Notes: generated by a model not told the origin, from the sequence alone. A stretch of 64,000 bases of DNA from Dipteris shenzhenensis (GCA_047967505.1 CM106539.1); one strand, 5' to 3'. Positions 8,901-19,905 are shown, counted from the first letter of the stretch. A program made the numbers and translations.

Positions 8901-10767
8901 GACAACAGTCGGGCTGGACCCCCCCGAAGGTTTTTATTACTTTAGAGAAAGTCTGGTTACAAGCTTCTGCCCAATAGTTGAGATTTAAAAACATATGTGA
9001 TTTTTTTAATTACAAAGGAGCTATAGCTCATTTCTTTGGCAACATGCCAAGTGTCAAATTCTAATCTACTTTCCTAATTACATGCCACCTAAGGGCCACT
9101 CTGGAGTCTTCGAAGCACTTGGTCACGCGGGTGATCTCCTGGTTGCTTGCTAAACTCCATATTGCGCGGGTCTTCAATCCCTCTAGGTCTGTATGCAAAT
9201 AATAATCTGTGGACTAATCCTGGTCACTATGGGCGTCCCCACCAAGCAATCATGTGTAACATAAAACAATTTATCTGGTCAATTGAGGTCAACCCTCTTG
9301 ATCATAATTAAGGGGCTTGACCGACAATGGAAGCGCCTTAATTATGGCCAAGTCTCTCCAACCAAAGTTGGCACATCTTGGCTAACTGAAGTTAACCCTC
9401 TTGGCTTAAGGCCAAGTCTCATTGACCGAAGTTGGCGTTGTGGTTTCTTGGTTAATTGTAGTTAACCCTCTTGGCCTAAGCCAAGTCTTCCTAATCGGGG
9501 TTAGGATTTTACTTAACCGGAGCTAAGTATCTTTGACCATAGTCAATACTTTGACCAATAAAAGATAACTTTTTGAACATAATCAAATAAATGAAAGACT
9601 CTTTAATCATGAATAAATAAATGGTCAACTGGAACATTGACTTGGAGTATTTACAACTTGGGGACACTTGGCTAGTCTCTCATTGGTAGAGATAGCGTTG
9701 GTGAAGAACCAAGTCCTTTGGGCAATGACCTAATACCTGCCTCTTCTTGGTGCTTTCATAGGGCGTGCGTGTTCATAGGTCTTCCAAGGATGGCTCTGGT
9801 ATTACGAAAGAAAACAAGAAACGGGTGGCCTGCAAGACTGAAGTGCCCTCCACACACTAGTAGAATAGATCCACACGTGAACTTTTGCAAACTGAAATAC
9901 CAACATGGGCTAGAATGAAAGCGTACAACTGAAAATGCAGCACTTGAATTGCAAATGCGCAATGAACCCCAAATAAGGTACACCAACTGAGGAGGTGAGG
10001 AGGGTGAAGCTTCTTGACTAGCTTCCCAATTGCACAGAAGCTTCAGCCCCATCCTATGTGGCACAATGACACATTGTACCAATTAGAATGCACCAAACAC
10101 ATGCACTAGATCAATACTTGCATGTGATTGGCTGCCCTAGTTTGATTGAGATGATGAGGGATTGTGTGTTTGACCATGTGATAGGGCCCACACAAGATAG
10201 ACCAATAGAATGGTGCCATGTGGCAACATCCCCTTCACTAAGGTGGATGTATGTGGGGGCTTGCAACATCAATGGCCCCTTAAAAATCTCTGACCTTGTT
10301 TAGGACATAACATCATGGATGTCCTAGCCTATGACTAAGGTCTACCTATTACTCTTTTTGAACTTCTAGTAGTCCTAACCCAAAATTACCATGGGGACTC
10401 AGTGAGACAATTTCGGTTCTATAAGAATAAGTGAGTGCATTAATGGCTGAGACACATACAGTTTTTGGCCTGACTTAACATGCAATCGTAATTCAGGGAG
10501 AGACAAAAAATAAGACAGATTGCAAACCTTACGAGTGGAATGCTTGTATTGTACATCTGTTTTGTGGCTTTGTCTAGAAGATTTCTGAAAACAATAAATT
10601 CTTGCAGCTTGATAGTGCTACAGCAGCTATATGCTTGCAACCTCTTGAGTTTTGAATGTTCTTCTTTCGAATCTCGATAGTTTGATGAGATTAAGATGCA
10701 TTTTTACTATCAAAATGTGCATAAAAACGTTGATGAAGAGCTTATAATGCAATGCTTTTTTTGGCAG
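8901..10767. other. Non-coding stretch, probable intron of the cornichon gene
   Basis: No convincing ORF. From about 9280 to 9500 there are three degenerate ~70-bp units carrying AACCCTCTTG (9291, 9394, 9464) and CCAAGTCT (9348, 9412, 9481), with several TTGACC motifs. The end (10741-10767) is pyrimidine-rich and finishes in an AG acceptor. Earlier cornichon exons were looked for here and not found. Confidence 0.5.
9281..9560 (+). repeat. Degenerate ~70-bp repeats rich in TTGACC
   Basis: The phrases AACCCTCTTG and CCAAGTCT each occur three times, with spacings of 103 and 70 bp and of 64 and 69 bp. TTGACC recurs near 9317, 9423, 9531 and 9550; TTGAC is the core of plant W-boxes, but the repeat itself is a simpler explanation. 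Confidence 0.5.
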
Positions 10768-10890
10768 GTACATGAAGAGGCAACATTTGGTGGATGTGAC
10801 CGAAATTTTTAACCTTCTTGGCAAGGAGAAAAAGTATCGTTTGATTAAACTTGGGTTCTACGTGTTTCTCTTCTTTATTGTTATATACAG
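10768..10890 (+). CDS. CNIH: Cornichon-family protein, penultimate coding exon
   Basis: A 123-nt exon between a pyrimidine-rich tract ending GGCAG and a GT donor. Translation gives YMKRQHLVDVTEIFNLLGKE and then KKYRLIKLGFYVFLFFIVIY, ending in a split Arg codon. This matches the conserved C-terminal half of plant cornichon homologues, including the last hydrophobic membrane segment. Cornichon proteins are small ER membrane cargo receptors that load membrane proteins into COPII vesicles. The exon begins and ends within codons (one leading G, two trailing bases), and no stop or indel is present. Upstream exons for the N-terminal half are not in the window as far as I can see, so they probably lie left of base 1. 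Reading past 10890 gives an unrelated tail from retained intron. Confidence 0.88.
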
Positions 10891-11059
10891 GTTTGGAGTT
10901 CATATGCCTATTTTATTACGTGTAAATCGAATTTGTGTTAGCATACATATGGTTGCTGCAGTTTGTAAGATGCCAAAGAAGTACCAAGGAGATTCATATG
11001 CACTGGAAATGAACCATGGTGTATATAAGGTAGAGTTCTTGTGGTCTTGGTAATAGTTT

Positions 11060-11303
11060 TGTAGGCCATCTTCTCCCGGTCGTATTGATGCCCTCTGGGC
11101 CCTGGTATGTGCCATGTAGCTTTAGTTATTGGCACTTAGGTCACCTAGTACTTTTAGTGCAATATGAGTGGTACCACTAGGACACTAGGTCCTAGGGTTC
11201 TCTTTTATAGTACTTTGTACTTTCATTTTCATTCTTCTAGTTGATGTGACGGCTTCCACTCCTTGCTTCACTCTTTGCATCCTTTTGCTTCCGTGAGCCT
11301 ACA
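11060..11303 (+). repeat. Element D LTR
   Basis: Begins TGTAGGCCATC and ends GAGCCTACA directly before a primer site. A TTTTATAGTAC box near 11203 is a possible TATA element. The short length suggests a compact LTR. Confidence 0.65.
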
Positions 11304-11304
11304 G

Positions 11305-11316
11305 TGGTATTAGAGC
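11305..11316 (+). other. Element D primer-binding site
   Basis: TGGTATTAGAGC, one mismatch to the tRNA-Met type site, one base after the LTR. The one-base gap is the same as in element B. Confidence 0.8.
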
Positions 11317-12136
11317 ACTTCCTTCCTGGACGTGTTCCCTACTCCTACCTTCCTGCTTCCAGCTCCAGCTCCTGCACTTAAGCTCCATCGTCAAGCTTCA
11401 GCTATTAGACGTCCCGCACAGCTCCGACGTGACCTACTGTCCGTACGATTCAGTACTGTCAGTACAGGCATACGGATTTCCGTACAACGCGTCAGCTCGT
11501 CTGTACAGTCGTATGGATTTTTCGTACCGTGCGTTAGAAATTGTTCGCACGATTTTGTCCGTACTGTCCGTACAGCCGCACGAATCTTTGTACCGTATAG
11601 TCGCACGGATTTTCGTACCTCGATGTCCACACAGTTTTGTAATTCGGCATCTGTACATTCCGTACCGGCCGAACAGTTTTGTACCGGCCGTACCATTCCG
11701 TACATTCTGTACATTCCAGAGCAGACATTGCAGTAGATCTGCAATTTTTTGGTGACATTTGGGGCTTTTGCATTTGGGCTACGATTTTGCAGGTAGATTG
11801 CAGATTTGCAAACAATTTGGGGCTTTTCCTGAATTTGCCCTATTTTTGGCTAAGTTTTGCTCTACAAATTGGGGCTTTTGGGTCAATTGCACGCAGATTG
11901 CACTATACTTTCAGATTTGCAGTGAATTCGGCAATAAATTGCAGGCCATTTGATCACATTTGCAAATTACAACTTAATTTGGGGCTTTTCCAGATTTGGA
12001 CAGCAAGTCCTATTTTCCTGCAGTTGCAAGCCTTGAGGCTATCTTTTGGGTCACTTTGTCAGTGCATTTTTGACTTGTCCTATTTGCAATGGCTGGCAAC
12101 AATCATGATTTTTTGGCATTCTTCGTGAAGATCAGC
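11317..12136 (+). repeat. Element D leader: GTAC-rich repeats then TTTGGGGCTTTT repeats
   Basis: From about 11430 to 11715 the tetranucleotide GTAC occurs roughly 16 times in degenerate units such as CGTACGGATTTCCGTAC and CGCACGGATTTTCGTAC. From about 11757 to 11990 the phrase TTTGGGGCTTTT (or a one-base variant) occurs four times, spaced roughly 50-110 bp. Frames of 100-150 codons here come from the repeats and match nothing I recognise. Confidence 0.65.
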
Positions 12137-13745
12137 CGTCATGCACTAGGAGCAGTTCACGTTTGATGGGTCACCTGTTGAGATAGTTTCATCATATACA
12201 TATCTAGGGGTTGTCGTCGCCGGGCCCATCTTCACTATGAGACTTGCGATGCAAGCACGCTTGGGCAGAGGATATGCATCATTGGCCAGACTAGAGAGGC
12301 AGTGCTTCCGCTCACACTTCCAGGATCCACAGACCACGGGATGGGCACGGGTGGAGCGACTACAGGTGCTCATGCTATCACGGATGATTCGCAGTAAGCC
12401 ATTAGTTCTCACCAGATCATACAGGCTGAGTTTGGGTCATATCCACTACAGCTAGATGCTACATTTCAGGTTATCACATATCTGTACCGAGTTAGAGAGT
12501 ATGGGGATTATCCTTCCAGACGTAGGAGGCTACCATGGTTGGCATTGTCTTCCTCTATGACACTCTGAGCAGGAGGTGACCAGAGATGCTGGTATGCATG
12601 CACAGAGAGATGGTTTGAGAGGTTGGGACTCCACACGGATAGACTCCCTCCCTTCCAGTACAGTTTGGATGCTCCTTTCTCCCCCCTCATGTCACACGAT
12701 GCCAACCAGGTGATCCGTGAGGATCTCTTATAGCTACACACATTCCGGACCTGATTGGCACTGAGCGAACTCCTAGTGAAGCTTAGCTCCTACAGAGATC
12801 ATTGCTTACATATCACAGATGAGGGTTTCATTGATCCACCAGGGTACATGCAGATCCACTTACCCCACTCATTGAGGATCTCTATTGGGCAGTTTCGGGT
12901 CTCTTCACATAGACTTCATATAGAGAGCGGCAGGGCAGAGCGTCTACCTAGGGAGAGACGCTTATGCACATTATGCGATATGCTGGAGGTTGAGACAGAG
13001 GAGCACTTCATCTTTAGGTGTTCCATCTATTATGAGATCTGCGGGCGTTTCTATTGTCTCTTCAAAGATAGTTATGGAGCCTTGTCCTGATTCCTCTCCT
13101 ATCCAGATCAGAGATGCTTGGCAGGCTTCATTCATGAGGTAGTTAGGCACCACGAGAGGATACTTCGATCATGGAGACATGAGCAGACTTCTTCCTTGGC
13201 AGACCCCTCCCAGAGCTTCATCACGGAGTTCTTTCAGCCAGATCTCTTGGACCCCCCCAAGACAAGACCTCGACATGATCGGGACTTAGAGCCAGTGACT
13301 CGATAGCTCAGACAGAGGGTAGACACACGGATTACACTCGGGGATGTCGCCTCTATGTTCACCATCGGAGCCCATTCGACAAGGGTTACTGTATCCCTTG
13401 TTAGGCGTAGAGCTATGACCAGGAGACGTCACAGGACCGCACCCTGGAGTGGCCGACAGCACTCTATCGTCGACTTCTTGCCTCCAGTGCCTCTCACCTA
13501 TGATGTCCTGATGAGGATGATGATGATGATGTGACTGATTTGTAGTTCGATCACCGACATCACTATGTCGTACTTAATACTTAGAACTATCATTCTGCAT
13601 TATTTTTACATTATGCATTGGTGTGGATGCTCGTTTAGTAGCTCCACCCTCACAGCTTGATTGTACCAGGGTTTCATAGTCTCATAGACCCATCGGTCTT
13701 CCGAAGACTTTAATAAACTTTCTTTCTTTCTTTCTTTCTTTCTTT
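12137..13745 (+). pseudogene. 5'-truncated LINE (non-LTR retrotransposon) 3' end
   Basis: It opens in frame with EQFTFDGSPVEIVSSYTYLG, the region after the RT palm in many LINEs, and continues MRLAMQARLGRGYASLARLE. After frame breaks, 12755-13090 gives LRISIGQFRVSSHRLHIESG and a CTLC...EEHFIFRC zinc-binding motif (CX2C...HX4C) typical of LINE ORF2 C-termini. A further conserved tail follows to about 13306. The element ends in AATAAA-like sequence and a (TTTC)n run (13718-13745). Truncation at the 5' end is usual for target-primed insertion. No target duplication was found. Confidence 0.8.
13718..13745 (+). repeat. (TTTC)n tail of the LINE
   Basis: About seven TTTC units directly after TTTAATAAAC. 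Several LINE families end in such a simple tail rather than poly(A). Confidence 0.75.
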
Positions 13746-13943
13746 CTATATAAGAGCTGTACTTGTCGAGTGTCAAATCAATCAAGTATCAAACTACAAG
13801 CTCTTTGGTCTACATAAGAGTACTCTTATTTTGTTCATTGCTCCAGTCATTTCATTTCCAGTTCATTATGTATTTCTTCGAGTATCACTTCCTCTCTCCC
13901 TAGCCTACTCTCTCTCTCTTTACCTTTCCACCATGTGCCTTCA
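13744..13943 (+). repeat. Element C 5' LTR, right part only
   Basis: 200 bp from CTATATAAGAGCTG to TGTGCCTTCA, closely matching 15739-15960 apart from the length of a CT run. The promoter half upstream of the TATA box is missing. Confidence 0.85.
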
Positions 13944-13945
13944 TG

Positions 13946-13957
13946 TGGTATCAGAGC
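13946..13957 (+). other. Element C primer-binding site
   Basis: TGGTATCAGAGC, separated from the LTR end by the two bases TG, as in elements E and F. Confidence 0.88.
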
Positions 13958-15318
13958 CTCGTTTCCACTTCCCCCTTCTTCTCTCTCTACCTAGAGGATG
14001 AGAGAATCCCGCAAATGGAAGCTCCCCTCTCCTGAAAGGTAGAGCTCCCTTCCAATCCTTAGCCTGACCATTGTTTGGAGCTTTTGGAGGAGGTGATCTA
14101 CATCGATCATCAGCCCGGAATGCCTCGCCATCAGCTACACCTTCAGCCCGGATCTATGCCTTGCCATCGGCCGCTCCTTTAGCAGCTGATCAGCCGTACA
14201 GCCATCCAAACAGCCGTACGGACTGCATGGACTGGTGCGTTGTTCCAGCCTGCCTGTACCAGCTTGCTGATACGCTGTACCAGCTGTACAGCCTGCCCGC
14301 TAGAGCCATACACCTGCTTGACTGTCCGCCTTGGAACTGCTACCCTCGGGACTGCTGCTCATGCTCCTGCCCTCGCCATTTGCCCTCGGGACTGCCACCA
14401 ACAGTAGCTTCTCCAGCCTCGATTGCAGCGCCACTTGCAGCCACCCCTGCCATCGATTATCGCGCCATTTGCAGGTTACAGCTGCTTCTGCCCTCGGGAT
14501 ACATTCCAAAAATCTGCACTTGATTCCGCCATAGATTGCCTCTGCTACCGCCTTTATTTGGGCTTCCCGTTGGTGCTTGCGAATCTGATTTGAGCTGCCC
14601 ACAATTTGCGTCTTCAACTGGGCAACTCCCTTGCGCACTTTCGCTCATTTTTTTGAGCCTCTTCTTTGCATTTGGTGACTCTCTGATCGGCACATTGAGA
14701 GTCATGATGTGATCTCCCTTGGTAGCTGCTCCTATGGCCTTCATCAACACATCATTCGAGGGCATCCTTGCTTGGTTCTTCACCGACATACCTCTTTGCA
14801 TCAAGATGTGCACTCTCTTGTGTAGGCTACTTCGGGCTCATGGGTTCTCTGCCCTTGCTATCCATAAAATAAATGAAATCTTTTATATTTTATCTTTTTG
14901 AGTTAAAGGTTCTCTGCCTTGTAGTCCCTCTAAAATGAATGTTTGAAGAGTCAATAAAGGTCCTCTACCTTGGATTGTCCTTCTAAAATGATGTATTTCT
15001 TTTATGGTGTGTGACTCCATGTTTCTAGTTAGTCCCTGGAGTCAGATGTACAATGGGAGCCATGTATTGGCATTGATGGGGTCTGGTTATCAGGTCTGGC
15101 ATATGAGTTCCAAGATGTTGGTGCATTGGTCTTCTAGATCTTTGAGTTGTTCATGCATCCATGCTGAGACATGAGCCTCTGAGTCATGTTTGGGACGTAA
15201 AGCCATGTGAGTGCTCAGTGGGACTTGAGGGAGTGGTTTTGGCAAACTCGACTAAGAAACTTTGATAGGGTAGAGAAGGCTAGAGGCAGTAGCTTGGACC
15301 CCCTCAAGGGAGGGCCAT
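13958..15318 (+). other. Element C interior: C-rich leader and unassigned sequence
   Basis: 13958-14540 is C-rich, with CCGTACGG near 14213 and CAGCC-type repeats like the leader of element B. The minus-strand frame 14457-14813 (NQARMPSNDVLMKAIGAATK near 14745) is open but matches no family I know. From 14830 onward two GTTCTCTGCCYTG phrases recur and no frame is sustained. Confidence 0.5.
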
Positions 15319-15897
15319 TGGGTTGAGCAAGATGTTCTTTGAGAGGTTATTGCCCACTTTTGGTGCCTCCACCTCCTCCTTTCTCCCTTGATCCCTCTCA
15401 CCCCCCACGCCCTCTCTCTAAACTACACTACTCACTCCCCCTCACCTCCCTTAGTTCTCTCGACACCTCCTCACACCACACACCCACCCTCTCTCTACCC
15501 CCTCACCTCCCTCGCTCCACTCCATTCTCTCCACACCCCTTCCCCCTCACTCATCTTCTCTCTACCTTCAGTCTCTGAGTTGGCATGGGAGCCATGTCTA
15601 GTTCAGACATTGCACAGTTTAGCAGTTTTGTCACTGTCATGTTCTGTCCTTGGCTCCATTCTAGTAGTCTCTCACCTTGCCACGTGTCACATTGGGAGTT
15701 ATCCCATATACATTGGTGTTCATATGTGTGTGTGCGCTCTATATAAGAGCTGTACTTGTCTAGTGTCAAATCAATTAAGTATCAAGCTACAAGCTCTTTG
15801 GTCTACATGTGAGTACTCTTATTTTGTTCATTGCTCTAGTCATTTCATTTCCAGTTCATTATGTATTTCTTTGAGTATCACTTCCTCTCTCCCTAGC

Positions 15898-15945
<48 letters not shown>

Positions 15946-15960
15946 CACTATGTGCCTTCA
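15319..15960 (+). repeat. Element C 3' LTR (left edge uncertain)
   Basis: 15739-15960 is homologous to the left LTR. The upstream part is inferred: a purine-rich AAGGGAGGGCC at about 15304-15315 could be the polypurine tract, which would place the LTR start near 15319. It contains a CACGTG at about 15681 and CTCTATATAAGAG at 15737-15749. Confidence 0.6.
15901..15942 (+). repeat. (CT)n microsatellite, 42 bp
   Basis: About 21 CT units inside the element C 3' LTR; the matching site in the 5' LTR has only a few units, so it expanded after insertion. Confidence 0.95.
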
Positions 15961-16389
15961 ACAGTGAAGCTCAAGATAAATTTTGTGCAATAGTTTGATG
16001 TAGCCTTCTTAGGAGGAAACTTCACTGAGTCCTCTAAAATACGAAAGGAAGCCACCTTAATGCTTTACAGTGGTGGACCAATTTGTTGCTACAGAACAAA
16101 GCACCGACCAATTGGGTTTAGTTCAAACATGTCTTTTTAGCTACTTGGCTGACCATTATGTTTGAGGTGTTATGACAGCACGGCACAAGTTGGATGCAGC
16201 CAATTAAATAAATACCGCAAGGGGCACCAACGTTTGGGGCCAATCGGTTTCCTTGTACCTAGCTGCCTTGTGATTTAATCTATGGTGCATAATTATTTGC
16301 CAATTTACTGTGTATGCTGTAATTAAGTGGATCCTACCACCCTTTACGTTGTTGAGGCTGGTTTCATGCGTGGTGTGGGAGCAAAGGTC
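15961..16389. other. Intronic sequence, nothing recognised
   Basis: Mixed composition with no sustained frame and no repeat structure seen. It lies between element C and the copia fragment. Confidence 0.5.
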
Positions 16390-17515
16390 TCCTCAAAGGC
16401 AATGCCGTGCTGCTGTGCCTAGCCTTTTGCAACCAAGTGGGCTTTGAGGCGGTCAACACTGCCATCAGCTTTTCTTTTCACCTTGTAGACCCACTTTGTG
16501 CCTATGGCACACTTGCCGGCTGGCAAGTCACACAACTCCCAAGTGTTGTTTGCATGAATGGATTCAAGCTCAGCCTTCATGGCATCCATCCATTCCTTGT
16601 TGTCAAAGGCATCCTTGTGACATAAAGGTTCCTCATTGCAAGCAGTAGCAACCAAAGCTACAGCCAAATAGTTGCCATGCGTCTGTTTATGTGCACCTCT
16701 GATGCGAGTTGGCAAAGGCTCAGCTTGTTTGCTGTCCCTGATTGTGTCCAAAAGCCATCTCGGGACTGATTTTTGCTGTCTGATGACAACACTCCCTTGT
16801 GTAACTGCCTGCTCAATAGCATGGTCATCAACTGAAGACATATCAGGCTGAGCAGGAGCTATTGGTGGAGGATGGGCACTGCTAGAAGTGTATGGCACAA
16901 CACTTTGCACTGGCTGCTCTGTATCTGTGGGCGACTGAATGAGAGGAAACAATGTATCAAAGACATCTGAGGCATCAACAGTAGGCTGTCTTTTGCATTC
17001 CAGCCAAGGTAAAGGCACATTTTCAGCGAATATAACATCTCTACTGACAATGACCTTGCCCGTGTTGGGCTGATACAACCTGTATCCCTTACTCTATGCG
17101 TTGTAACCAATGAATATGCATTTTACAGCTTTATCTTCAAGCTTATGCCTCAGCTGAGATGGCACATGAGCATAATCCAATGACCCAAACACCCGCATAT
17201 AAGAAATCTCAGGTTTTGCGACTGTGCCATGCGTAAGGTGTGATAGTCTTCAATGCCTTTATGGGTACCCGATTGAGCACATAGTTGGAGCACATGATAG
17301 CATGCAACCAAAACTTATTTGGCAAAGACTTCCCTTTGAGCATGCACCGGATCATTTCCATCTCTAACCGATTTTTGCTCTCTGCCAGCCCGTTCTGTTG
17401 CGGAGTATGAGGCACAGTACATTGATGAATAATACCCCGAGCTGCCAAAAAATCAGAGAATTCATGGGACATGTACTCCCCCCCCCGTCAGTGCGTAGAC
17501 TCACTCTGCCCACAT
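16390..17515 (-). pseudogene. Ty1/copia pol fragment (integrase C-terminal half to RT start)
   Basis: Minus strand: LRTDGGGEYMSHEFSDFLA at about 17500-17445, then HTPQQNGLAESKNRLEMEMI, ANKFW-type and YVLNRVPIKAL motifs of copia integrase. After a stop near 17209 the frame 17078-16419 gives SRDVIFAENVPLPW and the RT opening EWMDAMKAELESIHANNTWE and GTKWVYKVKRKADGSV. Domain order IN-RT is diagnostic of Ty1/copia. Gag, protease, most of RT, RNase H and both LTRs are missing, so it is a truncated relic. Sequence at 17516-17700 does not continue integrase. Confidence 0.88.
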
Positions 17516-17948
17516 ATCACCTAACCTATACTGGTCCACCTCTCCCATCCTCTCCTCATTTGGCGGCTCAGAGATGGGGGGATGACCACCTAAACTCCAC
17601 CAATCCAAACAATTTACTTCTATTCGTAGTGGCAGGTTTGGGCATGCTAGCCTTCTTTTCCCCTGGTTCCTAGGAAGCTGGTGTAGGGGAATTTTCAAAA
17701 GTCATGCATGCTGCACGATTTCCTACAGCTGTTTAGTTGTATGGGCTCAATGCTCTTAATCTAGTATGCAGTATTACTTTAGAGCCTACTATTGTTGAAC
17801 GCATAAATTTAGTGTAGTAGATTTTCTGTCTCAGCAGTATATTTCATGAAAGATGTATTTGATTGCTGGATTTCGTGTTTTTCTGGGGTAATTGTTGTGC
17901 CAAAATCTTAAAGGAAATTCAGCTAATTTAATACAAAATCATCTACAG

Positions 17949-18027
17949 GTTAGTCATGGCAGCAGTGCTCTCAGTTTTGGAAGCTGATGGTGAAGTTTCT
18001 GAAACACCTCATTTTAAGAGTTTGTAA
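17949..18027 (+). CDS. CNIH: Cornichon-family protein, last coding exon
   Basis: After CTACAG the exon completes the split Arg codon and reads LVMAAVLSVLEADGEVSETP then HFKSL and TAA at 18025-18027. LV.AAV.S.LE matches the extreme C-terminus of plant cornichon homologues (LVLAAVSSFLDED type), with a longer tail here. The joined product keeps frame across the 7-kb intron and shows no damage, so the gene is probably functional. A 3' UTR of unknown length follows. Confidence 0.85.
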
Positions 18028-19885
18028 ATGTACATAGATGGTAAGCTGAGAATAATAGATGCTCCTCTTTATCTTTTGTTCTTGTGGGCAAAATGTCATT
18101 CTGACAATTTAAGGATTTTCTTTTGTTGATTGAAAATGCTGTCAATTGTTTTTTTGACAGAAGCAGGAGTCACATCATTTTCTGAGATACAAGAAATGAC
18201 AAATTGCAGTGTCGCATTGCCAAAAGGAGATGTTGGGTTGGGATCTGTTGGGTGAGGCTTCATTGTACCTTATAGTCTACTTTCTCACCCATTTACTTAG
18301 ATGCCTTCTCAGTGCTTCAATAGATATCCAACCCACAAAAGGATGCTTCCTTATTCCCCAAAAACAAATACTTTGCTGTTTTCTCATTCAGGTATGAACA
18401 ATTAATCTGTTATTATTGGTTTTTCAACACAGTGAAATTGAAATAGAAGAGCTTAATTGAAGGACTTTAGCAGCTACTATGCACCTGGAAAATGGTAATT
18501 AATCTGTTATAACTCATCTTTTCAACGCATTGAAACTGATATAAAGATGTTCGTTGAAGCTCTTTAACAGTTGCTATGGGCCTGTGAAAGAATAGGAAAA
18601 AGAACTGAAGATGCATTGAACCTGGGGTCTTCTGTTCTTACTATTATTGCTTAAATAGTGGTGTATATCATTGGTGGTTTGAGTCGTTGAGAACAATGCT
18701 CACAATGTCTTTGAATCTTCAGCTAATGTAAGATGAACATTTTTAAATAAAAATTTTGTGCACATTTCTTTAGAGGTGGAAGAAGAGATAATGCCTGATG
18801 CTTATTGTATTCGAAGGCAGGAATCCTTTGTATTAATATTGGCAAAATTGGGAATGCGGAATTGTACATTTTAATTCTTTGGTGAATTGGTGCAAACATC
18901 TTTTGTTTGTATGTTTTCTTATGAATTTCCTATTCCAAAGATTGAGGGGTTACCAATAAGAGTGTTGCTTCTTTTTTGTGGCCATGATTTTGCTTTTGCA
19001 TCTAAGGAGGCCAGTACTCTAAACAATGTAGATTGGAAATTTCATACTGGTTTGAAGAGAAAAAAAGAATCTCTTATATTATGTGTTGAAAATTGTTACA
19101 AAGGTCAGATAGAGAGGCAGCCTGCTTTTCAGGGTTCCAGCAGCTATCCCATGTGGGCATTAACAAGGAAAGAGGCTATTTGTGGGCTGCTCTGCTTAAT
19201 GTAACCCTAGAGCAGGCACTAATAGCCAGTGTCATATGGATGTAGAAAGTCCACCTAGAGCCCTCAATACCCTGCTTCCAAATCAAGCATCAGGTACAAA
19301 TGTGTCCAGCCAGACGTTGAGTGGGTCGGTGTAGGTCAACCCCATCACACAGCTCCACTGTGCAATCCATATATGCTAGGTCATGAAGCTAGCCATTGTC
19401 TTTGAGAAATTGTCCTTATGTAGGTGGAATGGGGCTATGTGGTGATTGGATGATTTCCTATCATCGAGTCCCTGGGCCTCAAACTGGACAACATATTCAG
19501 CAGTTGATTGGTACAGAAACATTGCTTGTCCTTCTAGTCAGTTCTGTCCAGGGAGGGGATCAGCCTATTAGAAGCAGCTCTGTTCCGTCATTGTCAACAT
19601 GATCAGCCCTCAGCTTTACAACAGCTCCATCTTCAGGAGCAGCTTCTCTTCCAGTTTTAGTAGCCTCTATAACAAGCCAAGCATCAGGGCTTCAGCCTTC
19701 CTCACTCCATCAGCCAGCCACGTACAGCTCTTCATCGAGGACTAGCCTAGTCGTATGTAGCTCTTCATCGAGGATCAGCCAAGCTGTTTTCTTTGAGCAC
19801 TTGATGATGTGCCAAGTCTATGAGCAATAATGTAATACTTCACATGCTCAAGTCTTCCACTGTGACCAGAGTCTATATATCTGTG
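18028..19885 (+). other. Presumed 3' UTR of the cornichon gene and unassigned DNA
   Basis: AT-rich sequence after the stop. A possible 3' UTR intron has a donor at about 18040 (GATG|GTAAGC) and an acceptor near 18161 (TTTGACAG). The frame 18887-19204 is open for 105 codons but has no recognisable domain. Around 19725-19785 a GCTCTTCATCGAGGA phrase is repeated 37 bp apart. No clear polyadenylation site could be fixed. Confidence 0.4.
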
Positions 19886-19905
19886 CCCCCCCCCCCCCCC
19901 CCCCC
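19886..19905 (+). repeat. Poly(C) run, 20 bp
   Basis: Twenty consecutive C followed by TCTCTC. It lies at the 3' side of the minus-strand LINE relic. Its length may be unreliable in an assembly. Confidence 0.9.

Larger units (their letters stand above)
11060..12136 (+). mobile_element. Element D: LTR and leader, truncated on the right
   Basis: A 244-bp LTR-like segment (TGTAGG...CCTACA, 6-bp terminal inverted repeat) is followed after one base by a primer site and an 830-bp repeat-rich leader. The leader stops where a LINE begins at about 12137. No partner LTR was found in the window, so the target duplication cannot be tested. Confidence 0.7.
13744..15960 (+). mobile_element. Element C: small LTR element without pol, 5' LTR truncated
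   Basis: Two LTR copies end identically in TGTGCCTTCA (13943 and 15960). The left copy is followed by a tRNA-Met primer site. The left LTR begins abruptly at the TATA box where the LINE tail ends, so its upstream part is lost. The interior is a C-rich leader and unassigned sequence with no gag, RT or integrase that I can recognise. It is probably a non-autonomous (LARD/TRIM-like) element. Confidence 0.75.
10891..17948 (+). other. 7.06-kb cornichon intron filled with mobile elements
   Basis: The flanking exons join in phase (Arg codon split AG|G) with a GT donor (AG|GTTTGG) and an AG acceptor (CTACAG|G). The intron contains LTR/leader D (11060-12136), a LINE (12137-13745), element C (13744-15960) and a copia pol fragment (16390-17515). 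Intron growth by retroelement insertion is common in large plant genomes. Confidence 0.82.

Noticed and set aside
15339-15993. Pro/Ser-rich frame of 201 codons
   Set aside because: It crosses the CT-rich 3' LTR of element C and its (CT)n run; it is not a gene.
17725-17735. CCTACA at 17725 as the 3' LTR end of element D
   Set aside because: The sequence before it does not resemble the D LTR, so it is a chance match.
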